Shown piece after piece: positions 17,501-25,927 of a stretch of 64,000 nucleotides of DNA; the stretch's first letter is position 1, and every line of letters begins with the position of its first letter. Made by a program: the position numbers and the translations under genes. The notes below the pieces were generated by a model, which was given only the letters and a program-made list of their open reading frames with translations, had not been told where the DNA came from and did not search any database. This DNA is from Roseococcus suduntuyensis (GTDB lineage Bacteria; Pseudomonadota; Alphaproteobacteria; Acetobacterales; Acetobacteraceae), in contig NZ_JACIDJ010000001.1 of NCBI RefSeq assembly GCF_014196305.1, forward strand, positions 186,001 to 250,000, given 5' to 3'.

Positions 17501-18216
17501 GCCCGCCGCTGACGCTGGACGTGCAGGTGGTGGCCCCGCGCGCCATCTTCGTGCGCGGGCGTGGGCTGGAGGCGGAACTGTCGGGTGATATCCGCGTGGG
17601 CGGAAACCTCGTCGCCCCCACCATCTCCGGCGCCTTCAACCTGCGGCGCGGCCAGTTCGACCTGGCGGGGCGCGTGCTGAACCTGACGCGGGGTGCGGCG
17701 CGCTTCGACACGGGCACGCTGATCCCGACGCTGGACTTCCTGGCCACCACGCGGTCGCGCACGCACACCATCACGCTGACCATCAGCGGCCCGGCCAATT
17801 CCCCGGAGCTGGCGGTGGGCGCCCAGCCCGACCTGCCGCAGGACGAGGCGCTGGCGCGGCTGCTGTTCGACCGGGAATTGCAGCGCCTCTCGCCCTTCGA
17901 GATCGCCGCGCTCACCCAGGCGGTGGCGCAGCTGGCCGGCATCATGCCCTCGGGCGGCGGCGTGACGGGCCGCATCCGCGAGGCGCTGGGGCTGGACCGG
18001 CTCTCGGCCGGCGCGGCGGAGGGCGGCGGCGCCACCGTGGAGGCCGGGCGCTATGTCGCGCCGGGCGTCTATGTCGGCGTGCGCCAGGGCACCTCGGGCG
18101 CGGCCCCCGGCGTGGGCGTGCAGGTGGAGCTGACGCCGCGCCTCAGGCTGGAGGCGGAAACCCAGACGGGCGAGGCGGGCGACCGGGTGGGCATCACCTG
18201 GTCCTACGAGTGGTGA
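14512..18216 (+). CDS. tamB: Translocation and assembly module protein TamB
   Basis: A 1234-residue inner-membrane-anchored periplasmic protein that spans to TamA and takes part in outer-membrane protein and phospholipid delivery. Residues 7-29 form one signal-anchor helix (FAWLVASLLLLTALALGFLL). A long beta-rich region of short alternating strands follows, the expected beta-taco. The conserved DUF490 carboxy-terminal domain lies beyond about residue 900, with ELRIPEQFGGSIPTLGEV, FDLAGRVLNLTRGAARFDTG and LPQDEALARLLF. Pro/Ala-rich PRPPGRPAPAPPRAAAAPP near residue 980 is a likely linker. Start and tamA stop overlap by one base (TGATG). Confidence 0.94.
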   Translation: MRALRIFAWLVASLLLLTALALGFLLATPLGNRQVARVAQWAVPGLVLEGVSGPLPGRLSLTRATLADEQGVWLTVEDASLRLEWTALFGREAHITRLEAARIHLARLPEGEPDPDPTPGITLPSLPQLPVAIRLDALDVARLELGAGVPGGPAALSARGHARLAGQAASVELAVRRLDAPGTADLVAELEGDRLVARLAASEPPGGVIATAAGQPEAPFNAELALDSQAWRLDATLGEARVTGAGDLALAGGAVAASGRLDALPGPFVPADYAPLAATVGLDFALRYSAEGDLALDRVVATAPGGRLEGRATLAAHGALAGEAQLDPGAAALFAPFLPEGITYGTATATARFGGTQDNPSATLTARITDPRTNTPADPLLGEVLTLEARYAEHGRDSALALQGARLEARVAGAIPTSGEAPLALDITARVTDPPEAEGTVTLEGRATGTLEAPQLDAVLATEALVYAGRRAGPLRVTVQASPQHVALDANGTLDERPLTLRAEVRQDAEGRVDIRALDGAWAGITLRGGGRFAWPDGQQQAELALAIPDLSVLAPFIGQPVTGALSAEASAAPVEGATGPAAQRFALRVVSPGFAIAGQRGRLDFSLGGTLAEARLELNARSDMASVEASARIRVGDEAAEAVFTRLNLASGQDAARLQGEARVTRVANGDVTLSPARFNASRGGRLVVQGQTRGEALTGRAELAALPLAPFTAGAVVGTMAGQVNVAGSLAAPQARFDLRGEGLRATALEGLPAARLTATGTVTPEAARIEAQINAGPGIALTLNASQPRGLGAAAATEARLQGRLDLGAITRPLLAGGADVVTGRADLDLRLTGSPEAPQLTGTANVTGATYRNDAQGVRLEGITARLVAQGERLVLQQFSARTRGNGTISGEGWVEPLGENIPAELRLTARNARPVQSELGEAVLNADLTLRGPILAGGSLSGRVEITRAELRIPEQFGGSIPTLGEVREVGPRPPGRPAPAPPRAAAAPPAGPPLTLDVQVVAPRAIFVRGRGLEAELSGDIRVGGNLVAPTISGAFNLRRGQFDLAGRVLNLTRGAARFDTGTLIPTLDFLATTRSRTHTITLTISGPANSPELAVGAQPDLPQDEALARLLFDRELQRLSPFEIAALTQAVAQLAGIMPSGGGVTGRIREALGLDRLSAGAAEGGGATVEAGRYVAPGVYVGVRQGTSGAAPGVGVQVELTPRLRLEAETQTGEAGDRVGITWSYEW

Positions 18217-18242
18217 CCCAGCTTCCGGGAGGGCAGCACCGC

Positions 18243-18289
18243 CCGTGATGGATCACGGCCCCGCGCGGTGGGGCCGCGAACCATCACGG
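18243..18289. terminator. Bidirectional terminator hairpin after tamB
   Basis: Two nested perfect inverted repeats, CCGTGATGG / CCATCACGG (9 bp, outer) and GGCCCC / GGGGCC (6 bp, inner), lie between the convergent tamB and Bug-protein genes. It can act on either strand. No T-tract follows. Confidence 0.7.
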
Positions 18290-18314
18290 AACGGAACGGG
18301 CTTTGTCGGCGCGC

Positions 18315-19286
18315 TCAATCAATCGAGAGGTTGAGCCGCGCCACCGTCTCCCGCTCATAGGCCGTGCGCTCCTGCGCGAAGGACAGGTATTCGGCGGGGC
18401 CGAGATATTCGTCAGGCATCTCCCAGCGGCGCATCACCGCCTGGGCGGCCTCGTCCTGCATGGCCTTGCGGAAGGACTGGTGCAGCCTGTGCACCATCTC
18501 GGGCGGCAGCCCCCGGGGCCCCACGAACCCATAGGGCGACGTGACCGACATGCCGTAGCCCAGCTCGCTCAGGGTGGGCGCGTCGGGGAAGGAGGGCAGC
18601 CGCGTGCGCGTCCAGACGCTGAGCAGGCGGAAATCACCCGTCTCCACCTGCGGGCGCCAGGCCTGCGCGTCGGCGATCATGTCGATCTGCCGTCCGAGCA
18701 GGGCGGTCACCCCCTCCTGCGCGCCGCGGAAGGGGACGTGCAGCATCTCCACACGCTCCCGCGCGCAAAGCTCCTCCATCGCCAGGTGGTTGGTGGTGGC
18801 GACGCCCGAGGTCGAATAGGACACCTGCCCGGGCCGCGCCCGCGCCGCGGCGAAGACGTCGGCCAGGGTCCGATAGGGGCTGTCGTTCCGCACCACCGTG
18901 CCGAACAGGAAGCCCGAGAGCTGCATGATGTAGGTGAAGTCCGTCACCGGGTCCCAGGTGGGCTGCCGGGTCAGGAAGGGGTGGCGCAGGATGGACAGAT
19001 GGTGGTGCGCCAGCGTGTAGCCATCGGGCTGCGCCTGCTGCTTCAGGAACATGGCCGCACGGGTGCCGCGCGCGCCGGGCATGTTCTCGGACACGACGGA
19101 GACGCCGAGGTCGCGGCTCACGATGTCGAACATCGTCCGCTGCAGCGCGTCGAGCGACCCGCCCGGCGGCCAGGGGGTGAGGATGCGGATGGGGCGGCTC
19201 GGCCAGCGCGCCTGGGCGAGGGCGGGCTGCGACAGCATTGCGGCGGCGCCCAGCAGCGCGCCGCGGCGCGCGATCCGTGCGGTCAT
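18315..19286 (-). CDS. Bug-family tripartite tricarboxylate transporter binding protein
   Basis: A 323-residue periplasmic binding protein. A signal peptide (RRGALLGAAAMLSQPALA) is followed by WPSRPIRILTPWPPGGSLD, the classic Bug opening, with GARGTRAAMFLKQQAQPDGYT and YSTSGVATTNHLAMEEL further on. Bug proteins capture carboxylates for TctAB permeases, but no tctA or tctB gene is present, which is common because orphan Bug genes are numerous in these bacteria. Length is normal. The gene is convergent with tamB and shares its terminator. The ligand is unknown. Confidence 0.92.
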   Translation of the reverse strand: MTARIARRGALLGAAAMLSQPALAQARWPSRPIRILTPWPPGGSLDALQRTMFDIVSRDLGVSVVSENMPGARGTRAAMFLKQQAQPDGYTLAHHHLSILRHPFLTRQPTWDPVTDFTYIMQLSGFLFGTVVRNDSPYRTLADVFAAARARPGQVSYSTSGVATTNHLAMEELCARERVEMLHVPFRGAQEGVTALLGRQIDMIADAQAWRPQVETGDFRLLSVWTRTRLPSFPDAPTLSELGYGMSVTSPYGFVGPRGLPPEMVHRLHQSFRKAMQDEAAQAVMRRWEMPDEYLGPAEYLSFAQERTAYERETVARLNLSID

Positions 19287-19554
19287 CTCGTCTCCTCCTC
19301 CGTCGGCCGATGCCGACCGACTTTTCTTGTTTGGCCGAGCGAGACGGCCATTGAGGAGGGACGGTAGTTGTGGTGGGTCAGGATTTGCAAGCGTGAAGAC
19401 GCATGGATCGCGGGGTCAGGCGGCGATCAAAATCCGGCTTCGGGGCACCGTGATCCGGTTCACCCGAAGCCTGGTCCGCGCCGTTGCCCCGGCGGAAGCG
19501 CGGAACGGCGTGATCAACTCTCGTGGACCACGCCGTTGGTGCTTCCACCAAAGG
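19287..19554. other. Intergenic region with a short hairpin, no gene
   Basis: About 270 bases without a convincing coding frame. A small hairpin at 19536-19551 (TTGGTG / CACCAA, loop CTTC) sits just downstream of the dehydrogenase stop codon on the minus strand and may help end that transcript. The part next to 19286 should hold the promoter of the Bug gene, but no clear boxes are visible. Confidence 0.4.
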
Positions 19555-20448
19555 CTAACCGTTTCCGCCCGTCAGCACCTGGCCCGACAGGTTCTCGCTG
19601 AGCTTCGCCACCGCCGTGTGATCCTCTCCGGCGCCGAGGCTCTTCGCCGCCGCCGCCCACATCTCGCGCGTCAGCGCCGAGAGCGGCGTGGGCACGCCGG
19701 CCTCCTTGCCCACCTCCAGCGCAATGGAGAGGTCCTTCACCATCAGGTCCAGCCCGAAGCCGCTGTCGAAGCGCCGCGACAGCACGAACTGCCGGAACTT
19801 CTTCTGGGTGGAGTTGTTCATGCCCGTCGAGGCGTTCAGCACATCCACCATCAGCCCCGGCTCCAGGCCGAACTTCTGGCCGATCAGCAGCGCCTCGATG
19901 CCGATGAGGAACCCGCCCGCACTCACCAGATTGTTCAGCGCCTTCATCGCCTGCCCCGCGCCGATGGCGCCGCAGCGGTGGATGGAGGTGCCCATGGCGC
20001 GCAGGATCGGCTCGGCGGCGTCGAGGTCCGTGTCGCTGCCGCCCGCCATGATGGCCAGCTCGCCCGTCTTGGCGCGCGGCACGCCGCCGGAGACGGGGCA
20101 GTCCACCATGCGGATGCCGCGCGGGGCGAGGCTTTCCGCGATCTCGCGCGTGCGGGTCGGGTTGCCCGAGGTCATGTCGATGAACAGCGCGCCGTTCGGC
20201 AGGAAGTCCGCGACCTGGGTCGCCACCACCGCCACCTCGCGGCTGGTGGGCAGGATGGTGACGAGGGCATCGGCGCCGGACGCGGCCTCGGCCGCCGAAG
20301 CCGCGCCGCTGCCGCCCACCTCCGAGACGAAGCGCGCAACGCGCTCCGCCGAGAGGTCGCTGACCACCACGTCATGCCCGGCCTTGATCAGGTTGGCCGC
20401 CATGGGCCAGCCCATGTTGCCGATGCCGGCAAAGGCGATGCGCGCCAT
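19555..20448 (-). CDS. NAD(P)-dependent 3-hydroxyisobutyrate dehydrogenase family enzyme
   Basis: A 297-residue beta-hydroxyacid dehydrogenase. The Rossmann motif GIGNMGWPMAANLIKAGHD is at residues 8-26. FIDMTSGNPTRTREIA and the substrate-site DCPVSGGVPRAKTGELAIMA follow, then the catalytic-lysine block GAGQAMKALNNL. Members reduce or oxidise 3-hydroxyisobutyrate, tartronate semialdehyde or similar short hydroxyacids, and the exact substrate cannot be told here. It is two bases downstream of the carboxymuconolactone-decarboxylase-like gene on the same strand, so the two form an operon, perhaps for small carboxylic acids from aromatic breakdown. Confidence 0.88.
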   Translation of the reverse strand: MARIAFAGIGNMGWPMAANLIKAGHDVVVSDLSAERVARFVSEVGGSGAASAAEAASGADALVTILPTSREVAVVATQVADFLPNGALFIDMTSGNPTRTREIAESLAPRGIRMVDCPVSGGVPRAKTGELAIMAGGSDTDLDAAEPILRAMGTSIHRCGAIGAGQAMKALNNLVSAGGFLIGIEALLIGQKFGLEPGLMVDVLNASTGMNNSTQKKFRQFVLSRRFDSGFGLDLMVKDLSIALEVGKEAGVPTPLSALTREMWAAAAKSLGAGEDHTAVAKLSENLSGQVLTGGNG

Positions 20449-20450
20449 GA

Positions 20451-20849
20451 TTACTTCTTCGCCTTGATGGCGCCTTCGGCGATGAGCACCTCATGCGCCG
20501 CCTTGAAGGCGTCGAGCGCGGCCGGGATGCCGCAATAGGCCGCGGCGTGGCTGAGCGTGGCGCGGATTTCGTCCACGCTGACGCCGTTGTTCAAGGCGCC
20601 CTTCACGTGCAGCTTCACCTCGGGAATCTTGCCGAGCGCCGTCAGCATCGCGAGGTTGATGATGCTGCGCGTCTTGCGGTCCAGCGTCGGGTCGCCCCAG
20701 GCCATGCCCCAGGCCCAGGAGGTGGTGATGCGCTGGAAGGCCATCATGAAGTCGTCGGCCTTCTCCAGGCTGGCGTCCACGTAATCGGCGCCCAGCACCT
20801 CGCGGCGGATGGGCAGGCCCTTCTCGAACAGCGCGTCGTCGTCGGCCAT
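20451..20849 (-). CDS. Carboxymuconolactone decarboxylase family protein
   Basis: A 132-residue all-helical protein of the CMD/AhpD fold. The pattern GLPIRREVLGADYVDASL at the start and LDRKTRSIINLAMLTALG resembles the PcaC type of 4-carboxymuconolactone decarboxylase. AhpD-type CxxC cysteines are absent, which favours a decarboxylase-like over a peroxidase-like role. KLHVKGALNNGVSVDEI and HAAAYCGIPAALDAFKAA complete the family pattern. It is the first gene of an operon with the dehydrogenase and is divergent from the dehalogenase gene. A true protocatechuate-pathway role is not shown, because no other pca gene is present. Confidence 0.88.
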   Translation of the reverse strand: MADDDALFEKGLPIRREVLGADYVDASLEKADDFMMAFQRITTSWAWGMAWGDPTLDRKTRSIINLAMLTALGKIPEVKLHVKGALNNGVSVDEIRATLSHAAAYCGIPAALDAFKAAHEVLIAEGAIKAKK

Positions 20850-20941
20850 GGCGGTCTCTCCCTTGCAGGTCCGGTTTCGCGGGCAGGCTGGGCCGGGTGG
20901 GCCGGGTGGTCAACGGGGGCGGCGGGTGCTTCGATGCCGGC

Positions 20942-21826
20942 ATGTTCTTCGATGGCTTCACGCTCGAAACCCGCGATGTCGCGGGCCAATCCCTCCGGCT
21001 GCGGCGCGGCGGCGAGGGTCCGCCCCTGCTGCTGCTGCACGGCAATCCGCAGACCCACGCCATGTGGCACCGCGTGGCGCCCGTGCTGGCGCGGCGCTTC
21101 ACCGTGGTGGCGCCCGACCTGCGCGGCTATGGCTTCTCCGGCAAGCCGGGAGCGGGCGCGGAGCACGCGGCGCATTCCAAGCGCGCCATGGCGGATGACA
21201 TGGCGGCACTGATGGAACAGCTCGGCCACGGGCGTTTCCAGGTGGTGGCGCATGACCGTGGCGCGCGGGTGGCGCATCGCCTGGCGCTGGACCACGCCGC
21301 GCGCGTGGAGCGCCTTTGCCTAATGGACGTGGTGCCCACCCTGCACCATTTCGAGCACGCCGACATGGCCTTCGCCATGGGCTATTATCACTGGTTCTGG
21401 CTGGCCCAGCCGCACCCGCAGCCCGAGCGGCTGATCGGGCAGGATGTGGAACTCTGGTTCGACATCCACACCAACCGCGAACCCAAGGACCGCGGCTTCT
21501 TCCACCCCGAAGCCCGCGCCGACTACCTGGCGGCGCTGCGCCTGCCAGGGACCGTGACTTCCATCTGCGAGGATTACCGCGCGGCCGCCACGCTGGATCT
21601 GGTGCATGACCGCGAAAGCCGCGCCGCCGGCCACCGCATCGCCTGTCCGCTGCTGGCGCTGTGGGGCGCCAAGGGCAAGATCCAGCAATGGTATGATGCG
21701 CTGGCGGTGTGGCGCGACTATGCCAGCGGCCCCGTCTCCGGCCACGCCGTGAACAGCGGGCACTACCTGGCCGAGGAGGCACCGGAGGAGGTGCTGGCCG
21801 CGCTGGAGCCCTTCCTGCGCGGCTAG
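20942..21826 (+). CDS. Alpha/beta hydrolase, haloacetate (fluoroacetate) dehalogenase type
   Basis: A 294-residue alpha/beta-hydrolase. The nucleophile is Asp105 in AHDRGARVAHR, not the serine of esterases, as in haloacetate dehalogenases. The Arg pair after it would hold the carboxylate. His274 in NSGHYLAEEAPEE is the expected catalytic base, and YYHWFWLAQP supplies the His/Trp halide-site residues seen in fluoroacetate dehalogenase. The oxyanion segment is LLLHGNPQTHAMW. The predicted reaction is haloacetate plus water to glycolate plus halide. A longer frame opens at 20897, but its extension is Gly-rich and unlike the family. Other short-chain haloacids are possible substrates. Confidence 0.82.
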   Translation: MFFDGFTLETRDVAGQSLRLRRGGEGPPLLLLHGNPQTHAMWHRVAPVLARRFTVVAPDLRGYGFSGKPGAGAEHAAHSKRAMADDMAALMEQLGHGRFQVVAHDRGARVAHRLALDHAARVERLCLMDVVPTLHHFEHADMAFAMGYYHWFWLAQPHPQPERLIGQDVELWFDIHTNREPKDRGFFHPEARADYLAALRLPGTVTSICEDYRAAATLDLVHDRESRAAGHRIACPLLALWGAKGKIQQWYDALAVWRDYASGPVSGHAVNSGHYLAEEAPEEVLAALEPFLRG

Positions 21827-21841
21827 AGCAGCGGCTTCCTT

Positions 21842-23296
21842 CTAGCGCGACATCGAATCCGACGCCGTCTGGGTGCGCGACAGCGAGGCGCTGACCTTCT
21901 CGACCGAGCCGGAAATGCCCGTCATGGTGCGCGCCAGCCCCTCCACCGCGCCGGCGGCGGCTTCGAGCTGGTCGCGGATGGCCTCCGTCTCCTCGGTCTG
22001 GGCCTGCACGGCGGTCGTGGCCTTGGACACCTCCTCGCGCACGCCGCCCACCGCGTCACGGATGCTCAGCACCGCCTGCGCCACGCCATTGGACAGGTTC
22101 TGCAGGCCGTCGATCTCGGTGGTGATCTGCTCCGTGGCACGCGCGGCCTGGACAGCGAGGTTCTTCACCTCGCCCGCCACCACGGCGAAGCCCTTGCCGG
22201 CATCGCCGGCGCGCGCCGCCTCGATGGTGGCATTGAGCGCGAGAAGATTGATCTGGCTGGCCACGTTGCGGATCAGCGCCACGATGCCGCCCATGGCCTG
22301 CGCCGCGCGCGCCATCGCATCCGTGTTGTCGCTGACCGCGCCGGCCTGGGCGAAGGCGGCCTCCGTGCCTTGCCGCGCGCGGTCCATGCCGTGGCCGACC
22401 TCCTGCATGGCACGCGCCACGGCGCCGCCGGCAGCCGAGGCGGCGAGGATTTCCGCCGTCACCCCGCCTGCCACCTCCACCGCGCCGCGGGTTTCCGCCG
22501 CGGTGGAATCCACCTCCCGCATCATGTCGGTGAGCTGGGTGAGAAGCTGCATCTGCGCCGTCACATCCGTGGCGAACTTCACGACCCGCACCACCCGGCC
22601 ACTCTCGTCGAGGATGGGGTTGTAGGAGGCCTGGATCCAGACGGTGCGCCCGCCCTTGGCCACCCGCCGCATCCGGCCGACATGGGGCCTGCCCGCGCGC
22701 AGCCCCTCCCACATGGCCAGGTAGTCGGGCGAGGCCGCATCCTCCGGCGGCATGAAGAGGCTGTGGGGGCGGCCCTGGATCTCCTCCATCCGGTAGCCCA
22801 TCACGTCCAGGAAGGCCGTGTTGGCCGTCAGGATCCGGCCCTGCGGGTCGAAGCTGATGACGGCGTTGGTGCGGCCGATGGCCTCGATCTCCGCCGCAAA
22901 GTCCAGGTTCTGCAGGCGATACTTCGCGTTCTCCCATTCCACCACGAAGCCGATGCGCTGGCCGTCCTCGTCCAGCGGCGTCACCACCAGGTCGAAGACA
23001 TGGGCGCCGATGCGGATGGTGGCGGCATGCGTCTTGTCCATCGCGGCCAGCATGCGGCGCTGGTGGTCGGGCTGGCGGTGGAACACGTCAATATTACTGC
23101 CGATCAGCCCCGCCACGCTGAAGCGCGGGAGTTCGCGGCGCAGATCAGCCTCGGACTCGCTGAGCAGCCGAATGACGGAGGGGTTCACATAGACGATGTT
23201 GAGATCGCGATCCGCGATCATCACATTGCCACGCAATGCAATCAGAGCCGCCCCCTGCAGGCGGTCAGCCAGGGGCGGTTTGGAACGGATGAACAT
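21842..23296 (-). CDS. Cytosolic PAS-domain methyl-accepting chemotaxis protein (copy 1)
   Basis: A 484-residue chemoreceptor with no membrane segment. Two PAS domains lie at about residues 15-120 ([20 protein letters not shown]) and 130-250 ([20 protein letters not shown]). A signalling coiled coil follows, whose hairpin tip reads [18 protein letters not shown] and [15 protein letters not shown]. It should pass signals to CheA/CheW, perhaps in response to redox or a small cytosolic ligand, since PAS domains often bind haem or flavin. A GAGGAA Shine-Dalgarno precedes the ATG. It is a close paralogue of the gene just upstream on the same strand. No other che genes are near. Confidence 0.93.
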   Translation of the reverse strand: MFIRSKPPLADRLQGAALIALRGNVMIADRDLNIVYVNPSVIRLLSESEADLRRELPRFSVAGLIGSNIDVFHRQPDHQRRMLAAMDKTHAATIRIGAHVFDLVVTPLDEDGQRIGFVVEWENAKYRLQNLDFAAEIEAIGRTNAVISFDPQGRILTANTAFLDVMGYRMEEIQGRPHSLFMPPEDAASPDYLAMWEGLRAGRPHVGRMRRVAKGGRTVWIQASYNPILDESGRVVRVVKFATDVTAQMQLLTQLTDMMREVDSTAAETRGAVEVAGGVTAEILAASAAGGAVARAMQEVGHGMDRARQGTEAAFAQAGAVSDNTDAMARAAQAMGGIVALIRNVASQINLLALNATIEAARAGDAGKGFAVVAGEVKNLAVQAARATEQITTEIDGLQNLSNGVAQAVLSIRDAVGGVREEVSKATTAVQAQTEETEAIRDQLEAAAGAVEGLARTMTGISGSVEKVSASLSRTQTASDSMSR

Positions 23297-23361
23297 GCCT
23301 TGCTTCCTCGGTCAGGCGACCATGGAAGCGCGGCATCCCTTAATCCCGGTTTAAGCCGTCC

Positions 23362-24828
23362 TCAGCTTCCCATGGCCTGCGACGCCTCCCGCGTGCGGGT
23401 CACCGAATCGCTGACCTTCGACACCGCCTCGGAAATGCCGGTCATCTCCCGCGCCAGCCCCTCGACCGCGCCGGCCGCCGTCTCCAGCTGGGTGCGGATG
23501 CGCTCGGCGCCATCGGTCTGGGCCTGCACGGCGGTGGTGGCCTGGGCCACCTCCTCGCGCACGCCGCCCACCGCGTCGCGGATGCCGGTCACGGCCTGGG
23601 CCACGCCGGTGGAGAGGTTCTGCAAGCCATCAATCTCGGTGGTGATCTGCTCCGTGGCACGCGCGGCCTGCACCGCCAGGTTCTTCACCTCGCCCGCCAC
23701 CACGGCGAAGCCCTTGCCGGCCTCACCCGCGCGCGCCGCCTCGATCGTGGCGTTCAGCGCGAGAAGGTTGATCTGGCTCGCCACGCTGCGGATCAGCGCC
23801 ACGATCCCACCCATGGCCTGGGAGGCACGCGCCATGGCATCCGTGTTGTCGCTGACCGCCAGCGCCTGGGCAAAGGCGGCCTCCGTGCCTTCGCGCGCGC
23901 GGTCCATGCCGCGCAGCACGTCGCGCATGGCGCGCGCCATCTCGCCGCCCGAGGCCGCCGCGTCGCGGATGTCGCCGGTAGCCTGGCCGGTCGCCGCCAC
24001 GGTCTTGGCCGCCGCCGCGCGCGTCTCCTGCACGGTATGGTCCACCTCCAGCACCGTCTCGCCTAGCTGGGCGGCCAGCTGCGCCTGCGCGGTCACGTCG
24101 GAGGCGAACTTCACCACCTTCACCACCCGGCCCTTCTCGTCCAGGATCGGGTTGTAGGTCGCCTCGATCCAGACCATGCGCCCGCCCTTGGCCATGCGAC
24201 GGATGCGGCCCGTGCGGAACCGGCCGGCGCGCAGATCTTCCCACATGGCGGCGTATTCGGGGGTGCGGGCCTCCTCCGGCGGCATGAACATGGCGTGGGA
24301 CTTGCCCCGCACCTCCTCCAGCGCATAGCCCATCACGGACAGGAAGGGCGGGTTGGCGTCCAGGATATTGCCCTGCGGGTCGAAGCTGATCACGGCGTTG
24401 GACCGGCCGATGGCCTCGATCTGCGCGGCGTAGTCCAGGTTCAGCAGGCGATACTTCGCGTCCTCCCACTCCACCACGAAGCCCAGACGCTGGCCTTCGC
24501 GCGTGAGAGGCGTCACCAGCAGGTCGAAGACATGCGGGCCGATCTGGATGGTGGCGGCGTGCGGCTTGTCCAGCACCGCCAGCATGCGGCGCTGGTGGTC
24601 GGGCTGGCGGTGGAACACATCAATGTTGCTGCCGATCAGCCCCGCCAGGCTGAAGCGCGGCAGGGCCTGGCGCAGCTCCGCCTCGGCCTCGCCCAGCAGG
24701 CGCATCACGGCGGGGTTGGCATAGACGATGGTCAGGTCGGGGTCGGCGATCATGACCTTGGCCCGCAGCGCATCGAGCGCGGCCAGGCGGAGGTCGTGCA
24801 GCAGCGAAGGACGGGGGCGAAGGAACAT
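23362..24828 (-). CDS. Cytosolic PAS-domain methyl-accepting chemotaxis protein (copy 2)
   Basis: A 488-residue paralogue of the neighbouring receptor with the same order: PAS ([18 protein letters not shown]), second PAS ([20 protein letters not shown]) and an MCP signalling tip almost identical to that of copy 1. No transmembrane helix is seen. The ATG at 24828 is chosen over one nine codons upstream, because a GGAG lies seven bases before it and the protein then begins MFLRP, parallel to MFIRS of copy 1. The first PAS domain and the stretch between the PAS and tip regions differ most, so the two may sense different cues or tune one another. Confidence 0.93.
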   Translation of the reverse strand: MFLRPRPSLLHDLRLAALDALRAKVMIADPDLTIVYANPAVMRLLGEAEAELRQALPRFSLAGLIGSNIDVFHRQPDHQRRMLAVLDKPHAATIQIGPHVFDLLVTPLTREGQRLGFVVEWEDAKYRLLNLDYAAQIEAIGRSNAVISFDPQGNILDANPPFLSVMGYALEEVRGKSHAMFMPPEEARTPEYAAMWEDLRAGRFRTGRIRRMAKGGRMVWIEATYNPILDEKGRVVKVVKFASDVTAQAQLAAQLGETVLEVDHTVQETRAAAAKTVAATGQATGDIRDAAASGGEMARAMRDVLRGMDRAREGTEAAFAQALAVSDNTDAMARASQAMGGIVALIRSVASQINLLALNATIEAARAGEAGKGFAVVAGEVKNLAVQAARATEQITTEIDGLQNLSTGVAQAVTGIRDAVGGVREEVAQATTAVQAQTDGAERIRTQLETAAGAVEGLAREMTGISEAVSKVSDSVTRTREASQAMGS

Positions 24829-24925
24829 GCGGGTCTCCAGGGGATACCCGACCAAATAAGTCTGTTTTTATGACCGGCCCCTTAACGCCGCTTGCGACCG
24901 CGCGCCGCCATGCGACATTCCCCCC

Positions 24926-25450
24926 ATGACAACCGAACGCTTCCAGCGCCGCATCCCCGAGGGCGAGGACCGCGAGCGCCTCATCTGCGGCGATTGCGGC
25001 TTCGTCGCCTATGAGAATCCCAAGATCGTGGTCGGCTCCGTGGTCAGCGAGGGCGGGCGCGTCCTGCTCTGCCGCCGCGCCATCAACCCCCGCCGCGGCT
25101 TCTGGACCCTGCCCGCCGGCTACATGGAGTTGGGCGAAACGGTCGAGGAAGGGGCCAGACGTGAAGCCTGGGAGGAGGCGCGGGTTAAGCTCGCCCTGGA
25201 AGGAATATTGGCCGTTTACTCTATCGCCAGAATCGGACAAGTTCAGGTCATCTTCCGGGCCGGTCTTGCCGAGCCAGGACATGAGCCGGGCCCCGAAAGC
25301 CTGGAAACCCGGTTCTTCGAGTGGGGGGATATCCCATGGGACGAGATAGCCTTCCCCTCCGTGCATTGGGCCCTGAAAGCCTGGCGGGAGGGCGGGACGG
25401 GGATCGCGGGGAACCCGCCGGAAGACCGTCGCGGCATGGCCGGGCTCTAG
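24926..25450 (+). CDS. Nudix hydrolase with amino-terminal zinc-ribbon remnant
   Basis: A 174-residue Nudix enzyme. The box GYMELGETVEEGARREAWEE is at about residues 66-85 and keeps the metal-binding REAWEE core, but the conserved Gly after it is Ala. ICGDCGFVAYENPKIV at residues 20-35 is the short Cys-x-x-Cys zinc motif of the ADP-ribose or NADH pyrophosphatase-like group. The substrate is likely a nucleoside diphosphate derivative, but it cannot be named. It is divergent from the chemoreceptor genes, with 97 bases between. Its last 115 bases overlap the next reading frame. Confidence 0.9.
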   Translation: MTTERFQRRIPEGEDRERLICGDCGFVAYENPKIVVGSVVSEGGRVLLCRRAINPRRGFWTLPAGYMELGETVEEGARREAWEEARVKLALEGILAVYSIARIGQVQVIFRAGLAEPGHEPGPESLETRFFEWGDIPWDEIAFPSVHWALKAWREGGTGIAGNPPEDRRGMAGL

Positions 25451-25863
25451 CCGCGGCGCTGCTGCTGCCGGGCCTCTGGCTGATCGCCCCCGCGCCGCTG
25501 GCCGCGCAGTCCCGCATTGATACCCGGATGGAGGCGCTTTCCGAGGCGCCGAGCCAGCCCCGCGCCCGTGCCAATGACCCGCGCGACCGCGCCTTCCGCT
25601 CGGGCGGCCTCGCCGCCACGCCGGATTTCGGCAATGCCCCGCGCCCGGCGCCCCGGGTGGAGCTGGCGCCGCGGCCCAATCTCAGCCTCGACGCCCCCCG
25701 CGCGCCGATGGCCGAGGAGGTGGCGGGCATCCGCCCCACCATCATCAACCCCGCCATCCCCGGCAACGGCATGGCGGCCGAGGGCATGATCAACCGGCGC
25801 GAGCGCCGCTTCCTCGACACGCCGGCCGCCGGCGCCAGGTTCTCCGCACCGGTGACCTGGTAG
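25336..25863 (+). CDS. Small exported protein of unknown function
   Basis: A 175-residue frame. Its first 115 bases overlap the Nudix gene in another frame. A GTGGGGGG run lies before the ATG at 25336, and the signal-like core RALAAALLLPGLWLIAPAPLAAQ follows at about residues 45-67, so the amino-terminal region is unusually long and the true start may be later with a rare codon. The mature part is rich in Pro, Arg and Ala, has no cysteine and looks disordered. I do not recognise it. Codon bias continues smoothly after the Nudix stop, which supports translation of the second part. Confidence 0.5.
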   Translation: MGRDSLPLRALGPESLAGGRDGDRGEPAGRPSRHGRALAAALLLPGLWLIAPAPLAAQSRIDTRMEALSEAPSQPRARANDPRDRAFRSGGLAATPDFGNAPRPAPRVELAPRPNLSLDAPRAPMAEEVAGIRPTIINPAIPGNGMAAEGMINRRERRFLDTPAAGARFSAPVTW

Positions 25864-25927
25864 AGGACTTCGCATCCCTTCGCATGAGGCGCACACTCTC
25901 CGTGCGCCCCTGGGGAGGAGACAGCGC

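Noticed and set aside
21822..21846. GCTAGA / TCTAGC inverted repeat at the convergent dehalogenase and chemoreceptor stops
   Set aside because: It is only 6 bp and mostly formed by the two stop codons themselves, so it is likely chance.
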